Origin: Vibrio rumoiensis 1S-45
Lineage (GTDB): Bacteria > Pseudomonadota > Gammaproteobacteria > Enterobacterales > Vibrionaceae
Direction: 5' to 3'
Assembly (NCBI RefSeq): GCF_000286955.2
Contig: NZ_AJYK02000062.1
Location: forward strand, 1-64,000
Length of the DNA stretch: 64,000 bases
In this document: positions 6,399 to 15,318 of the stretch, in pieces
How the letters are laid out: each line of letters starts with the position of its first letter
Position numbering within the stretch: position 1 is the stretch's first letter
Translations under genes and position numbers: made by a program
The notes under the pieces: model-generated
What the model saw: only the letters and a program-made list of their open reading frames with translations
Told to the model about the DNA's origin: nothing
Databases searched by the model: none

Positions 6399-7085
6399 AT
6401 GAAAAAATCACTATTAGCACTCTCACTTTTAACGGCAGGGTTGGCCGTACCATTTTCTGCTAATGCTGCTTTAGAAAAAGGGGACTTTTTAATTCGTGCT
6501 GGCGCTGTGACGGTAGCTCCGAATGACAGTAGCTCAGGGATAAAAGCCGGCAGTGACGATTTAGGTGGTTATGCGTCGGTTGATAATAATACTCAACTTG
6601 GGCTTAACTTTGCTTATATGGTAGCGGACCATTGGGCGGTAGAATTATTGGCGGCAACACCGTTTAGCCATGATGTGTCTTTAGGAGGATCGCCTGCAGG
6701 GTTAGACTCTTTAAATGGTGGACTAGGAAACGTGAAGCACTTACCGCCCACATTAAGTGTATTGTATTACCCAATGGATAGCAGCTCAAAATTCCAACCT
6801 TATGCAGGGGTTGGCGTTAACTATACAATGTTCTTTGATGAGTCAGTTGATAGTAGTGCCAAAGCAAAAGGCTTTAGTAATTTAGAATTGGATAATTCTT
6901 GGGGCTTAGCGGGGCAAATTGGCATGGATTACTTCATTACCGATAACATCACGTTAAATGCTCAAGTTCGTTATATTGACATTGATACTAATGCGACTGT
7001 CGATCTAGAAGGTGTGGGTAATCTAAATGTGGATGTAGATATCGATCCTTGGGTGTATATGGTTGGGATTGGTTACAAGTTTTAA
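6399..7085 (+). CDS. ompW: Outer membrane protein OmpW
   Basis: This 228-residue protein is OmpW, an eight-stranded outer-membrane beta-barrel thought to pass small hydrophobic or charged molecules. A signal peptide (KKSLLALSLLTAGL, cleavage after ANA) is followed by the mature start ALEKGDFLIRAG, which is typical of the family. The block PPTLSVLYYP and the terminal beta signal ending in YKF are also characteristic. The gene is a single unit with its own terminator. The upstream region has an FNR-like box and a strong leader hairpin, so control by oxygen or carbon source is likely. Confidence 0.93.
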   Translation: MKKSLLALSLLTAGLAVPFSANAALEKGDFLIRAGAVTVAPNDSSSGIKAGSDDLGGYASVDNNTQLGLNFAYMVADHWAVELLAATPFSHDVSLGGSPAGLDSLNGGLGNVKHLPPTLSVLYYPMDSSSKFQPYAGVGVNYTMFFDESVDSSAKAKGFSNLELDNSWGLAGQIGMDYFITDNITLNAQVRYIDIDTNATVDLEGVGNLNVDVDIDPWVYMVGIGYKF

Positions 7086-7130
7086 GCTAGTTAACCGCTT
7101 AAAATTAACGTTAATTAACCCTGTGTATTA

Positions 7131-7162
7131 AAAAACGGTGCTCGTGAATGAGCACCGTTTTA
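7131..7162. terminator. Bidirectional terminator between ompW and the APE operon
   Basis: ACGGTGCTC (7135-7143) and GAGCACCGT (7150-7158) form a perfect 9-bp stem with a six-base loop. It has A residues on one side and T residues on the other, so it can end transcripts from both converging units. Confidence 0.85.
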
Positions 7163-7204
7163 ATTTACTCTATGGACGAGTTTTGAAGTCACTTAGCTAT
7201 AAGC

Positions 7205-8449
7205 TTAAAGGTGTTTTTTAAAAATAATGGAAGTGTTTATACCACCAAAAGCAAAGTTATTGCTCATTATGTATTGGCAATTGATATCACGACCAGTGCC
7301 TTGAATGTAATCCAAATCGCCACAATCAGGATCGATATTTTCTAAGTTCAACGTTGGGCTAAACCAGCCAGTATGCATCATCTCTAAGCTAAGCCACGCT
7401 TCTACTGCGCCACAAGCACCGAGGGTGTGCCCAAAGTAACTCTTTAATGAACTGATGGGGGTTTGATTGCCGAAAACATTAAAGGTTGCTTGGCTTTCTG
7501 CAATATCGCCACGGTCGGTTGCTGTGCCATGAGCAGAGACATAATCAATTACGCTTGGCTCAAGATTGGCATTTTCAAGTGCCAATTCCATGCAACGTTG
7601 CATGTTTTCCATTTGTGGTTGAGTGACATGGGCAGCATCGCAATTACTGGCAAACCCTGCGATTTCGGCATAAATGGTCGCGCCACGAGCCACCGCATGT
7701 TCATATTCTTCTAACACTAATGTGCCAGCACCTTCACCTATGACTAATCCATCGCGGTCTTTATCGTAGGGACGAGGGGTGGTTTTCGGAGCGTCGTTTT
7801 TTAAACTGGTGGCAAAAAGGGTATCAAAAACGGCGGACTCAGTTGGGCAAAGTTCTTCACCGCCACCGGCGACCATCACTGTCTGATAACCATGTTTAAT
7901 GGCTTCATAAGCATAACCAATGGCTTGACTGCCGGATGTACAGGCGCTGCTGGTGGGAATAACACGCCCACGTAAACCAAAGAATAACCCCACATTGACC
8001 GCGGAAGTGTGCGGCATCATTTGCACGTAAGTCGTTGCCGTGATCGCGCGCGTTGATTTTTCATTGAGCATTACCCCAAACGCGCCAATTGCAGGGGTAC
8101 TTCCGGTTGAAGAACCATAAGCCACACCGGTTTGACCGTTGGTGAGTACGTCATGTTTTTCACCATCAAGCGTTAATAAGCCGCTTTGTAATAAAGCATC
8201 TTCAGAGGCTAACGTAGCCATTTGGGAGACGCGCCCCATGCCACGAATTTTCTTTCGAGTGTAATGTTTTGGTAATTCGAAATGTAAAACTGGAGCGGCA
8301 AGTTTGGTATTCAGCCCATCATATTGCACGTAGCTTTCCATAAACTGCACTGCGTTTTCACAGGCACGTAATTTAGGCTCAATGCTGCTCCAGTCATTAC
8401 CAAAAGCGGTAACACCAGACATGCCAGTCACTACCACACGACGATTCAT
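7205..8449 (-). CDS. apeR: APE beta-ketoacyl-ACP synthase ApeR
   Basis: This 414-residue FabF-type condensing enzyme has an intact active site: Cys170 in SSACTSG, His307 in SAHGTAT and His341 in YFGHTLG. In the E. coli aryl polyene system ApeR is a second ketosynthase beside the ApeO-ApeC pair and is thought to act early in chain building. Its start overlaps the end of apeQ by four bases. It is the last gene of the operon and is followed by a terminator. Letters in this cluster follow the E. coli names as I recall them and rest on gene order and family. Confidence 0.9.
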   Translation of the reverse strand: MNRRVVVTGMSGVTAFGNDWSSIEPKLRACENAVQFMESYVQYDGLNTKLAAPVLHFELPKHYTRKKIRGMGRVSQMATLASEDALLQSGLLTLDGEKHDVLTNGQTGVAYGSSTGSTPAIGAFGVMLNEKSTRAITATTYVQMMPHTSAVNVGLFFGLRGRVIPTSSACTSGSQAIGYAYEAIKHGYQTVMVAGGGEELCPTESAVFDTLFATSLKNDAPKTTPRPYDKDRDGLVIGEGAGTLVLEEYEHAVARGATIYAEIAGFASNCDAAHVTQPQMENMQRCMELALENANLEPSVIDYVSAHGTATDRGDIAESQATFNVFGNQTPISSLKSYFGHTLGACGAVEAWLSLEMMHTGWFSPTLNLENIDPDCGDLDYIQGTGRDINCQYIMSNNFAFGGINTSIIFKKHL

Positions 8450-9171
8450 ACTAAACCTCCATTTACTGAAATCACTTGGCGAGTTACATAAGCGGCGTTA
8501 TCCGACATTAAATAACTGACTAAACCTGCCACTTCTTCTGGTTTCCCCATGCGGCGCAGCGGCACTTGAGGCAGGGCATGTTCTTGTACATGTTCATCGA
8601 CCATGCCTGTATCAATCAAACCCGGTGCGACACAGTTTACAGTGATTTTTCGTTTCGCTAACTCGAGTGCTAAAGCTTTGGTAGCGCCAATAATGCCTGC
8701 CTTGGCCGCGCTGTAATTGGTCTGCCCACGGTTACCCATAATGCCGGATACCGACGCCATCGTCACAATGCGGCCACCTTTACGCAGTTGCACCATGGGC
8801 ATGACACAAGGGTGCAGTACGTTATAAAAACTGTCTAAATTGGTGTGGATCACGCTATCCCATTCTTCACTCATCATTGCCGGGAAAGCGGTATCTCGAG
8901 TAATGCCTGCGTTGCTGACAATGCCGTAATAAGCACCGTGTTCGGCAATATCGGCTTCAAGCATGTCACGACATTGGTCGCGATCACTAATATCAAACTG
9001 AAGCAAACGACCTTGTCCACCCGCTTGTTGAATATCCGATAAGGTTTTCTCAGCACCGGCTTTATCACTCATGTAATGCACCACAACCGAAAAACCATCT
9101 TGAGCGAGTTGAATCGCGATGGCTCGGCCTATGCCTTTGCTCGCGCCAGTGACTAAGGTGTGTCGGGTCAT
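8446..9171 (-). CDS. apeQ: APE 3-ketoacyl-ACP reductase ApeQ
   Basis: This 241-residue short-chain dehydrogenase of the FabG type reduces the beta-keto group after each condensation, using NADPH. The cofactor motif is TGASKGIG (8-15), the structural NAG motif is at 87-89, and the catalytic set is Ser140, Tyr153 and Lys157. The ending ISVNGGLV is typical of FabG proteins. It is followed by apeR with a 4-bp overlap and preceded by apeP after 33 bases. Confidence 0.92.
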   Translation of the reverse strand: MTRHTLVTGASKGIGRAIAIQLAQDGFSVVVHYMSDKAGAEKTLSDIQQAGGQGRLLQFDISDRDQCRDMLEADIAEHGAYYGIVSNAGITRDTAFPAMMSEEWDSVIHTNLDSFYNVLHPCVMPMVQLRKGGRIVTMASVSGIMGNRGQTNYSAAKAGIIGATKALALELAKRKITVNCVAPGLIDTGMVDEHVQEHALPQVPLRRMGKPEEVAGLVSYLMSDNAAYVTRQVISVNGGLV

Positions 9172-9204
9172 TATGAATTCCTTTGAGTAGGTCTGAATAT
9201 GAGA

Positions 9205-9678
9205 TTAAGCATTACTTGGCTTTCCTAGCATCGCGACTAATTGTTCTTTTGAAGGGACAAACGCATTAAGTTGCGCGTTGGCTACCTCTTGTCCTTGCTT
9301 TTCTATGGTGCATTGAAAGACCGCCATGCCGTTATTTTCCATCACTTTTTGTGCATAAATGTTGAGTATGTCGTGCTCTTCAAAATGGGTGCAATCGCTT
9401 TGATAACGGCGAGAACCCAATAAAAAACCAATGGATGGTGGTTGGCCTTGTTGCCATGCTTGAAAGCCAGACCACGCAGCAATGGATTGCGCCATGTATT
9501 CAATACCGACATAACCGGGTACGTGTTGCTTATCTTGGTTGAAAAACAACCCTTCTTTTTGAATCACAACTTGAGTATGAATGCTGTGGTCATCTACATG
9601 GATGAGTTCATCGACCAAAATCATTGGCGCTTCATGTGGGATGAGTTCTGCAATCGCAGGAAGAGTTGAATCAGTCAT
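9205..9678 (-). CDS. apeP: APE 3-hydroxyacyl-ACP dehydratase ApeP
   Basis: This 157-residue hotdog-fold dehydratase has the conserved N-terminal LIPHEAPM block and a central VPGYVGIEYMAQ helix, and is thought to remove water to give the conjugated double bonds. In E. coli ApeP works as a heterodimer with ApeI. ATG 9678 is preferred: it overlaps the apeO stop by eight bases (ATGACTGA), whereas the longer frame would begin at TTG 9690. Confidence 0.88.
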   Translation of the reverse strand: MTDSTLPAIAELIPHEAPMILVDELIHVDDHSIHTQVVIQKEGLFFNQDKQHVPGYVGIEYMAQSIAAWSGFQAWQQGQPPSIGFLLGSRRYQSDCTHFEEHDILNIYAQKVMENNGMAVFQCTIEKQGQEVANAQLNAFVPSKEQLVAMLGKPSNA

Positions 9679-10873
9679 TAGGGTATCCAAAAATTAAACT
9701 GATATTGTTGCCACCAAAAGCAAATGAATTACTTAAAATGGCCGGTTGAGTTAATTGGGTATTCGGTTTGGCTAATGCAATGGAAAATTTATCACACTTA
9801 CCATCGTTAACCTGAAAGGGAACGGGTAAATGGTGTTGCAAAATATGCCAACAAATTGCGGCTTCAATCGCACTGGCAGCACCAAGTGTGTGGCCCGTTA
9901 GTGGTTTGGTTGAACTGACAGGAATGGACTGGCCAAATACACGTTCAATCGCTTTTGCTTCCATTTCATCATTGAGTCTGGTGGCAGTGCCGTGAGCATT
10001 GATATAACCAATGTCTTGGGGCGTTAGTCCTGCACTGTCTAATGCTTTACGCATTGCTTGTTCAGCGCCTTTACCTTCTGGGTGGGGCGCGGAAATATGG
10101 TGAGCATCAGAGCTATCACCTACGCCTAATAAGGCCACGCAGTTGTGTTGCTCTTGAGGCTTTTGGTATGAAAGCAGCATAAAGGCCGCGGCTTCACCGA
10201 TATTAATGCCATTTCGATTATCACTAAATGGATTACAAAGCTGATGAGATAACGCTTCTAAGCCATAAAAACCATTTAATGTCAGTTTACAAAGGGTATC
10301 CGCACCGCCAACAATAACGGCATCAACTAATCCCGCTTTGAGTAAACGTTGCGCGGAAAGATAGACTCGACCACTGGAAGAGCAAGCTGTTGAAATGGTG
10401 TAGTTTGGCCCTGTAATTCCGAAAAAATCGGCAATGAAACGGCTAGTATTGGCCATTTCTTGCTGGTGGTAATCAAAGCTTTTTGGCAGCTCCCCTTCGG
10501 TTTGCCACGTTTGAATCGCGTGTTCGCCATCAGCAATACCGGAAGTGCTGGTACCCACTAAAACGGCGATTCTATCTGCGCCATAGTGTTGAATGGCTTG
10601 ATTAACTTCATTTTGCATTTGCAGCAATGCCGACAATGCCAACCGATTATTGCGAGTATTTTGATGAATAAAACGTTGGTCGATCTCAGGGAGCTTTCCT
10701 GCTGCGATTCCCACAACCGTATCACTGCCATCATTAAGCCAATCACTAGAAATTTGCATATAAGGCGAACTGCCTTGCTGCAAGTGTTGGTGTATTTCAG
10801 TGTGTGATGCACCAAGCGCAGAATGAGAGCCACACGCATGAACGTACAACGGCGGATGTTGGCGATTTGACAT
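9671..10873 (-). CDS. apeO: APE beta-ketoacyl-ACP synthase ApeO
   Basis: This 400-residue ketosynthase has the full Cys164 (STACSSSG), His294 (NAHGTAT) and His328 (TGHTLGAA) triad. In E. coli ApeO pairs with the chain-length factor ApeC to elongate the polyene. ATG 10873 is used, with AAGGA some 11 bases upstream. A TTG at 10882 is also possible, being very close to that ribosome site. The gene overlaps apeP by eight bases. Confidence 0.9.
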   Translation of the reverse strand: MSNRQHPPLYVHACGSHSALGASHTEIHQHLQQGSSPYMQISSDWLNDGSDTVVGIAAGKLPEIDQRFIHQNTRNNRLALSALLQMQNEVNQAIQHYGADRIAVLVGTSTSGIADGEHAIQTWQTEGELPKSFDYHQQEMANTSRFIADFFGITGPNYTISTACSSSGRVYLSAQRLLKAGLVDAVIVGGADTLCKLTLNGFYGLEALSHQLCNPFSDNRNGINIGEAAAFMLLSYQKPQEQHNCVALLGVGDSSDAHHISAPHPEGKGAEQAMRKALDSAGLTPQDIGYINAHGTATRLNDEMEAKAIERVFGQSIPVSSTKPLTGHTLGAASAIEAAICWHILQHHLPVPFQVNDGKCDKFSIALAKPNTQLTQPAILSNSFAFGGNNISLIFGYPND

Positions 10874-10935
10874 GACAATCAAAATCCTTTTTAAGCTTCT
10901 AAAGGCGTAGTTATATAGGCTAACAATGAAAGAGG

Positions 10936-11595
10936 TTAATCCTGATTATATTGTAAGGTTTTTATCTTAATGGTGAAGCCTAATTGCTGATTAATAAAAG
11001 AGATGTCACCTTTCAAAGGGTCAACTGAGGAATAATCAATCGTTGCCATTATTTTGCCTTGATCATCAATTAAGGTCCTTTGCTTGGTTTGTATGTTGGT
11101 TTTAGGATCGCTATTAATGTGCTCGGTCAGTTGCCAGTGCACTTGAGATAATGGTTGTTGCCATACTTCTAACGGCCAAAGAGTAATCATCAAATTAAAC
11201 AACACTTGTTCAGGTTTTGGTAGCGCATTGCCAAGCCCTGCCATCACGTCAATGTCAATTTTTCCGTCTTGATAAGTTAAGCTCAGCAAGCGAGATCCCC
11301 ATGATGAAAAGCCTGCCAATACCAATTTTTGTGGCGACACTTGTAACTGAATAGGTAGCTGATTTTGAGTGTTTTTATATTGAACACTGATGAGTTGGCT
11401 GGCAGTGAGTGAGTAGCCTAAATCGGCAGGCTTTGGCATATCAACCCATACGTTTTGGGCTATTTCAACTTGATTACTGGTTGGCACATGGGAAGGCTTA
11501 GAAGCACAACCACTGAGGAACATAAAGCTTACCAGTAGCCAAGCTGCGGTGAATGTCGATTTGGAAACAAGAAGAGAAGAAGACAACCTAGCCAT
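10936..11595 (-). CDS. apeN: APE-locus lipoprotein ApeN (DUF3261)
   Basis: This 219-residue protein has a long N-terminal signal with the lipobox LSGC (28-31), so it is a predicted lipoprotein. The rest is beta-rich and fits the DUF3261 family found in APE gene clusters. It probably helps place the aryl-polyene lipid in the outer membrane, by analogy with LolB. Its start codon overlaps the stop of apeM (TAATG). The exact role is inference from context. Confidence 0.8.
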   Translation of the reverse strand: MARLSSSLLVSKSTFTAAWLLVSFMFLSGCASKPSHVPTSNQVEIAQNVWVDMPKPADLGYSLTASQLISVQYKNTQNQLPIQLQVSPQKLVLAGFSSWGSRLLSLTYQDGKIDIDVMAGLGNALPKPEQVLFNLMITLWPLEVWQQPLSQVHWQLTEHINSDPKTNIQTKQRTLIDDQGKIMATIDYSSVDPLKGDISFINQQLGFTIKIKTLQYNQD

Positions 11596-14051
11596 TATTT
11601 TACCTGCTTAGTAGAAGAAGAGGGCAACATGGCAAGAGGAGCCAATAACCAAGACACCATAATGCCAAATAGTACGGTTAACCCAAAGCTATGAATGGCT
11701 TGAGTATGGCTGAGCGCCAATAAACCAAAAGATAAAATAGTGGTTAAAGCCGATAGGCTGATCGCCAGTAAAGTAGCGTGCAGAGCTTGAGCATTTTCCG
11801 TCGGCTTGATAGAAAGCGAAGACTTTGACACAAATGACTGCTCGGCAAAAAAAAGTGTGTAATCAATGCCGATTCCTAGCACTAATATTAAGGCTAATAA
11901 ATTAAATAAATTTAACGGACTGCCCGTTAAGGCGGTTATCGCTATGCCAACACCACCGGCAATGATAGGAGGCAGTACGATGAGCAACCCACGTTTTATG
12001 CCATAGCGGAAAGCGACCACCACATAAATCAACAATGTTGCTAAAGCTAATAACCAAGTGACATGTTGGCGATATAAGCCAAAAAGATCCGAAATTTCTT
12101 CGGTTTTGTTTAAGTAGCTAATCTGTGTGCCATCGGTTGGCAAGTAGTCTGCAACCAGTTGCTTGATGGCTTGTGAGTCTTTGACGCCATTTAACGTAAT
12201 AATGGCTGACGGTTGCCCTTCAATTTTACCTAGCCACATAAATCGAACGGGTTTTGAAATCGGGGAAGCGAGAAAATCATCGATGGTGATGGGGGTAAAA
12301 TTGGCAGAGAAAGCCGGGCGTTGTTTAAGTTGTAAGGCTTGTTGCAGTGCTTGCCCTTGTGATTGGTACAATGACTGGCTTAATTGAAAATTGTGTTCTT
12401 GTTGCTTACGACTTGGAATGTATTGGCTCAAGCTTTGGTAGCCTGAAAGCACACTATCGTTAATAGCAGAATCGAGTAATGTGTCTACTTGCTGTAATTG
12501 CTCAAGTAAGCTTGATTCATTATTGGCAGAAACCAGTAGCATTTGTTGATCGTTTTGTATGTCGGAAATCGTTTTAATGCGTTGTTCTTGATGTTTTAAC
12601 TGTTGCGGCATGGCTTGCAGTTGGCGAACATCATCATTGTATTGAGCATGATACAATCCCAAAGCGACGGCAATTACTAAAATCACCGGCACACCAAACC
12701 TAACTTTTCTCGATTGCCATAAAGCTAACCATTTTGTGATGAGTGGAGAGTAAGGCAACGGTTTAGAGTTACCAATTGTTGCGCTTGGTTTTGCTGCCAA
12801 AATAGGATACCAACACACCACACTGGCATAAGCGGCAAATAATCCGATAGAAGAAAACAAGGCCAATTGCTGCAAACCAGGGAATGGGGCGACGAGCATG
12901 CCTAAGTAACCAATTAAGCTGGTAATAAGCCCAAGTGTGATCGCAATAAATATATGCTTAAGTCCTAACTTTGCATCCCACTGGTGAGCGGCGGCGAGTC
13001 GGTCGGTTAAGTAATGAAATGCATAATCAATCGATACCCCAATTAAGCTCGCACCAAACACTAAGCTAAATAAATGCACTTTGCCGAAGATTGCAACCGT
13101 TGCTACAAAAGCGGCGATCAAACCGCAACTGATTGAAAGCAGCGCCAAGGTCAGTGGCATCATGCTGCGATACACCAGTAAGATCAAAATGATAATACCG
13201 ATCAGCGATCCAACACCAATGGTGCTGATTTCATTTTTGGCACTTTGGGTGCCGTAAGCCGCATAAAAGATCACGCCGGTATTGAGTATTTTAAGATCTT
13301 GCTTTGCGTAGCGAGTTTGTGTGGTTTTTTTGAGAAGATCTAATTGAGGCAGACGATTTTGCAACGACAAACTATAGGCTGAATCATTGAGATCGGCGGT
13401 GATCAATACATAATGTTCGCCTTGATGTTCCGTTGTTAAGTAGCCATCGGATAAACTGAATTTTCCTGCGCTGGATGTCAGTTGATTTAGATAGTCTCGA
13501 AACAATAAAAAGGGGTCATTTTTGAGTTCTTCACCGGTCACACCTGAAAAAGGATTATAGATGGATTGCACGGCAAATTGAGTTTGTGTTTCAGGGGTTG
13601 TTTGCAGTCGTTGTTGCTGCTGCGTGGTGAGCAATTGAAAGCGATAAGGATAAAAGAAACTTCCCCAAGCTTGCTGAGCAGATTGATCCATCTTGCCATC
13701 AATCTGTTTAAACAGATCCAGTTGAGCAAGATCGTGCTCAAAATTTTGCGCGGCATGGATTGCGGTACTTTTATCAGGGCTGCCGATCAAGAAGATCACT
13801 TTGTCGCTAATACTCGATGAGACGCGATCAAACGCCACCTGAGCGCGCGGATCTTGTTGGTTTTTTGGTAGCAGCGCCATGATATTGGTTTCAATCGGCA
13901 TGCTACGAGCAAGTAATTGGTAACCTAATACACAACACAAAGCGAGCATGATCACAAGCCAACCCCAAGCAAACGGTTTGTGGTGTTGAAGCACTTTTCC
14001 CGACAATGTGTCGGTTATGTGGCTATGTTTGGTCGGCTTGTTTTCTGTCAT
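11595..14051 (-). CDS. apeM: MMPL/RND-superfamily exporter ApeM
   Basis: This 818-residue inner-membrane protein has two repeated halves. Each half has one membrane helix (about 28-48 and 450-470), a large periplasmic loop, and a bundle of five helices (about 270-420 and 655-810). This is the MMPL arrangement, including GVSIDYAFHYLTDR and GIGIDYTLFFAEQ in equivalent places, with the Asp residues expected to carry protons. It is the likely exporter of the aryl-polyene lipid. It stands between apeL (LolA-like) and apeN (lipoprotein), which suggests a dedicated export route. Confidence 0.88.
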   Translation of the reverse strand: MTENKPTKHSHITDTLSGKVLQHHKPFAWGWLVIMLALCCVLGYQLLARSMPIETNIMALLPKNQQDPRAQVAFDRVSSSISDKVIFLIGSPDKSTAIHAAQNFEHDLAQLDLFKQIDGKMDQSAQQAWGSFFYPYRFQLLTTQQQQRLQTTPETQTQFAVQSIYNPFSGVTGEELKNDPFLLFRDYLNQLTSSAGKFSLSDGYLTTEHQGEHYVLITADLNDSAYSLSLQNRLPQLDLLKKTTQTRYAKQDLKILNTGVIFYAAYGTQSAKNEISTIGVGSLIGIIILILLVYRSMMPLTLALLSISCGLIAAFVATVAIFGKVHLFSLVFGASLIGVSIDYAFHYLTDRLAAAHQWDAKLGLKHIFIAITLGLITSLIGYLGMLVAPFPGLQQLALFSSIGLFAAYASVVCWYPILAAKPSATIGNSKPLPYSPLITKWLALWQSRKVRFGVPVILVIAVALGLYHAQYNDDVRQLQAMPQQLKHQEQRIKTISDIQNDQQMLLVSANNESSLLEQLQQVDTLLDSAINDSVLSGYQSLSQYIPSRKQQEHNFQLSQSLYQSQGQALQQALQLKQRPAFSANFTPITIDDFLASPISKPVRFMWLGKIEGQPSAIITLNGVKDSQAIKQLVADYLPTDGTQISYLNKTEEISDLFGLYRQHVTWLLALATLLIYVVVAFRYGIKRGLLIVLPPIIAGGVGIAITALTGSPLNLFNLLALILVLGIGIDYTLFFAEQSFVSKSSLSIKPTENAQALHATLLAISLSALTTILSFGLLALSHTQAIHSFGLTVLFGIMVSWLLAPLAMLPSSSTKQVK

Positions 14052-14130
14052 GTAATCTCATTGCGATGCATTAAATTAATCATTAAACAGTCATTAATAA
14101 ACATCTAATAAAGTACTAATAAGCATTCAA

Positions 14131-14787
14131 TTAGAAGTTAAACGCTTCTTTTTCGGCTGTCGATAATGTTTCAGGTGCACTTTGTTGATGGGTGAAATCG
14201 ATGATTGATTTATCACCGCGAACTTCATTCAGTTCAACATGATTGATGTAATCTTTGCCAGAAACCGTGATGCTATTAAAGACTTTATTCAGTGGTGCTG
14301 CTTTTGGGGTGAGTTGCAGTTGCCAAGGTGAGTTTGCACTTTCTTGAGTCAGCTTTAGTTCAAATTGTTCCGTTAGAGCGTTAGTATCACCTTGAAATAG
14401 CGATAAAAATACATGGCTAAAATAAAAGACCATTGGATTATCTCTGACCTTTAAAATTTGCGCAGGTTGATCGCCAATACGTTGGCTTAACTTATCTTGA
14501 GTTAAGATCAATGAGGTTGGAAAAGGGCTGGTTTGTTGCCACCACAATCCATGTTGGCTAGATAATAAAAAGGTTCCGCTAGATTGCAAAGGCGCATCGA
14601 ACATTTTCATGTGGCGAGTTTGCACAAAGTCACCTCGAACAATTGGATGATTAGATAATTGTTGCTGTAACTGTTCGAGATTGATACTTGTCGCTTGGCT
14701 TGGCTTGGCAATAAACATGATAGCGCAGACAAGAAAAATCATGCCGACAGTGGTTTTCCAATCTCGCTTTATCCATGATTTATGCAT
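14131..14787 (-). CDS. apeL: LolA-like periplasmic carrier ApeL
   Basis: This 218-residue protein has an N-terminal signal (hydrophobic 14-28, cleavage after about SQA) and a LolA-like body: LQQQLSNHPIVRGDFVQTR, then a beta-sheet with LWWQQTSPFP. LolA proteins shuttle lipidated cargo through the periplasm. Here the cargo would be the aryl-polyene lipid passed from ApeM to the outer membrane. The gene overlaps apeK by eight bases and is separated from apeM by 79 bases. Confidence 0.85.
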   Translation of the reverse strand: MHKSWIKRDWKTTVGMIFLVCAIMFIAKPSQATSINLEQLQQQLSNHPIVRGDFVQTRHMKMFDAPLQSSGTFLLSSQHGLWWQQTSPFPTSLILTQDKLSQRIGDQPAQILKVRDNPMVFYFSHVFLSLFQGDTNALTEQFELKLTQESANSPWQLQLTPKAAPLNKVFNSITVSGKDYINHVELNEVRGDKSIIDFTHQQSAPETLSTAEKEAFNF

Positions 14788-15208
14788 TGTGATTCCAAGC
14801 CTCTATTTTATCGGTGAATGCCTTAGGGGATACAAAACACATTTCTTCGGTTTTGATATCGACCGCCACTTGCATGGTGTATCCCTTAGTTAAACGTGCT
14901 CCGGTTTGAGCATCGTAAATAACGTAGTCAACTTTCAAACGGTTTTCCCATTCGGTTAGTTTTGCTTCTACTCTCACGGTTAAATCAAAAGCAATCGGCT
15001 TTATGTACTTTACACGAGTATCAATGATCGGCCACATATAACCAGAGGCTTGCATTTCTCGGTAGTTATAGCCAATTTTATCCAACATCACCCGACGCGC
15101 TTCTTCAAAAAAACGAAAGTAATTTCCGTGATACACCACACCCATCGGATCCGCATCTTGAAAAGAAGGGATCATGATGACTTCAGAGGATAAGGATTGT
15201 TTAGTCAT
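14780..15208 (-). CDS. apeK: APE hotdog thioesterase ApeK (4HBT type)
   Basis: This 142-residue acyl-thioesterase is of the 4-hydroxybenzoyl-CoA type. The family motif is FQDADPMGVVYHGNYFRF (16-33), with Asp18 or Asp20 as catalytic candidates. It may release finished or stalled chains from the carrier protein. It is separated by 110 bases from the ammonia-lyase gene and overlaps apeL by eight bases. Confidence 0.88.
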   Translation of the reverse strand: MTKQSLSSEVIMIPSFQDADPMGVVYHGNYFRFFEEARRVMLDKIGYNYREMQASGYMWPIIDTRVKYIKPIAFDLTVRVEAKLTEWENRLKVDYVIYDAQTGARLTKGYTMQVAVDIKTEEMCFVSPKAFTDKIEAWNHNA

Positions 15209-15318
15209 GTTATCTCTTTTCGTTTGTTGTCAGATAAGAACGGGTTTCTAGTTTTTTTAAAAGACTGACTTGAGCAATGAAGTCAGTCTTTACCCTAGTA
15301 ACAAGTTACCTAGAAACC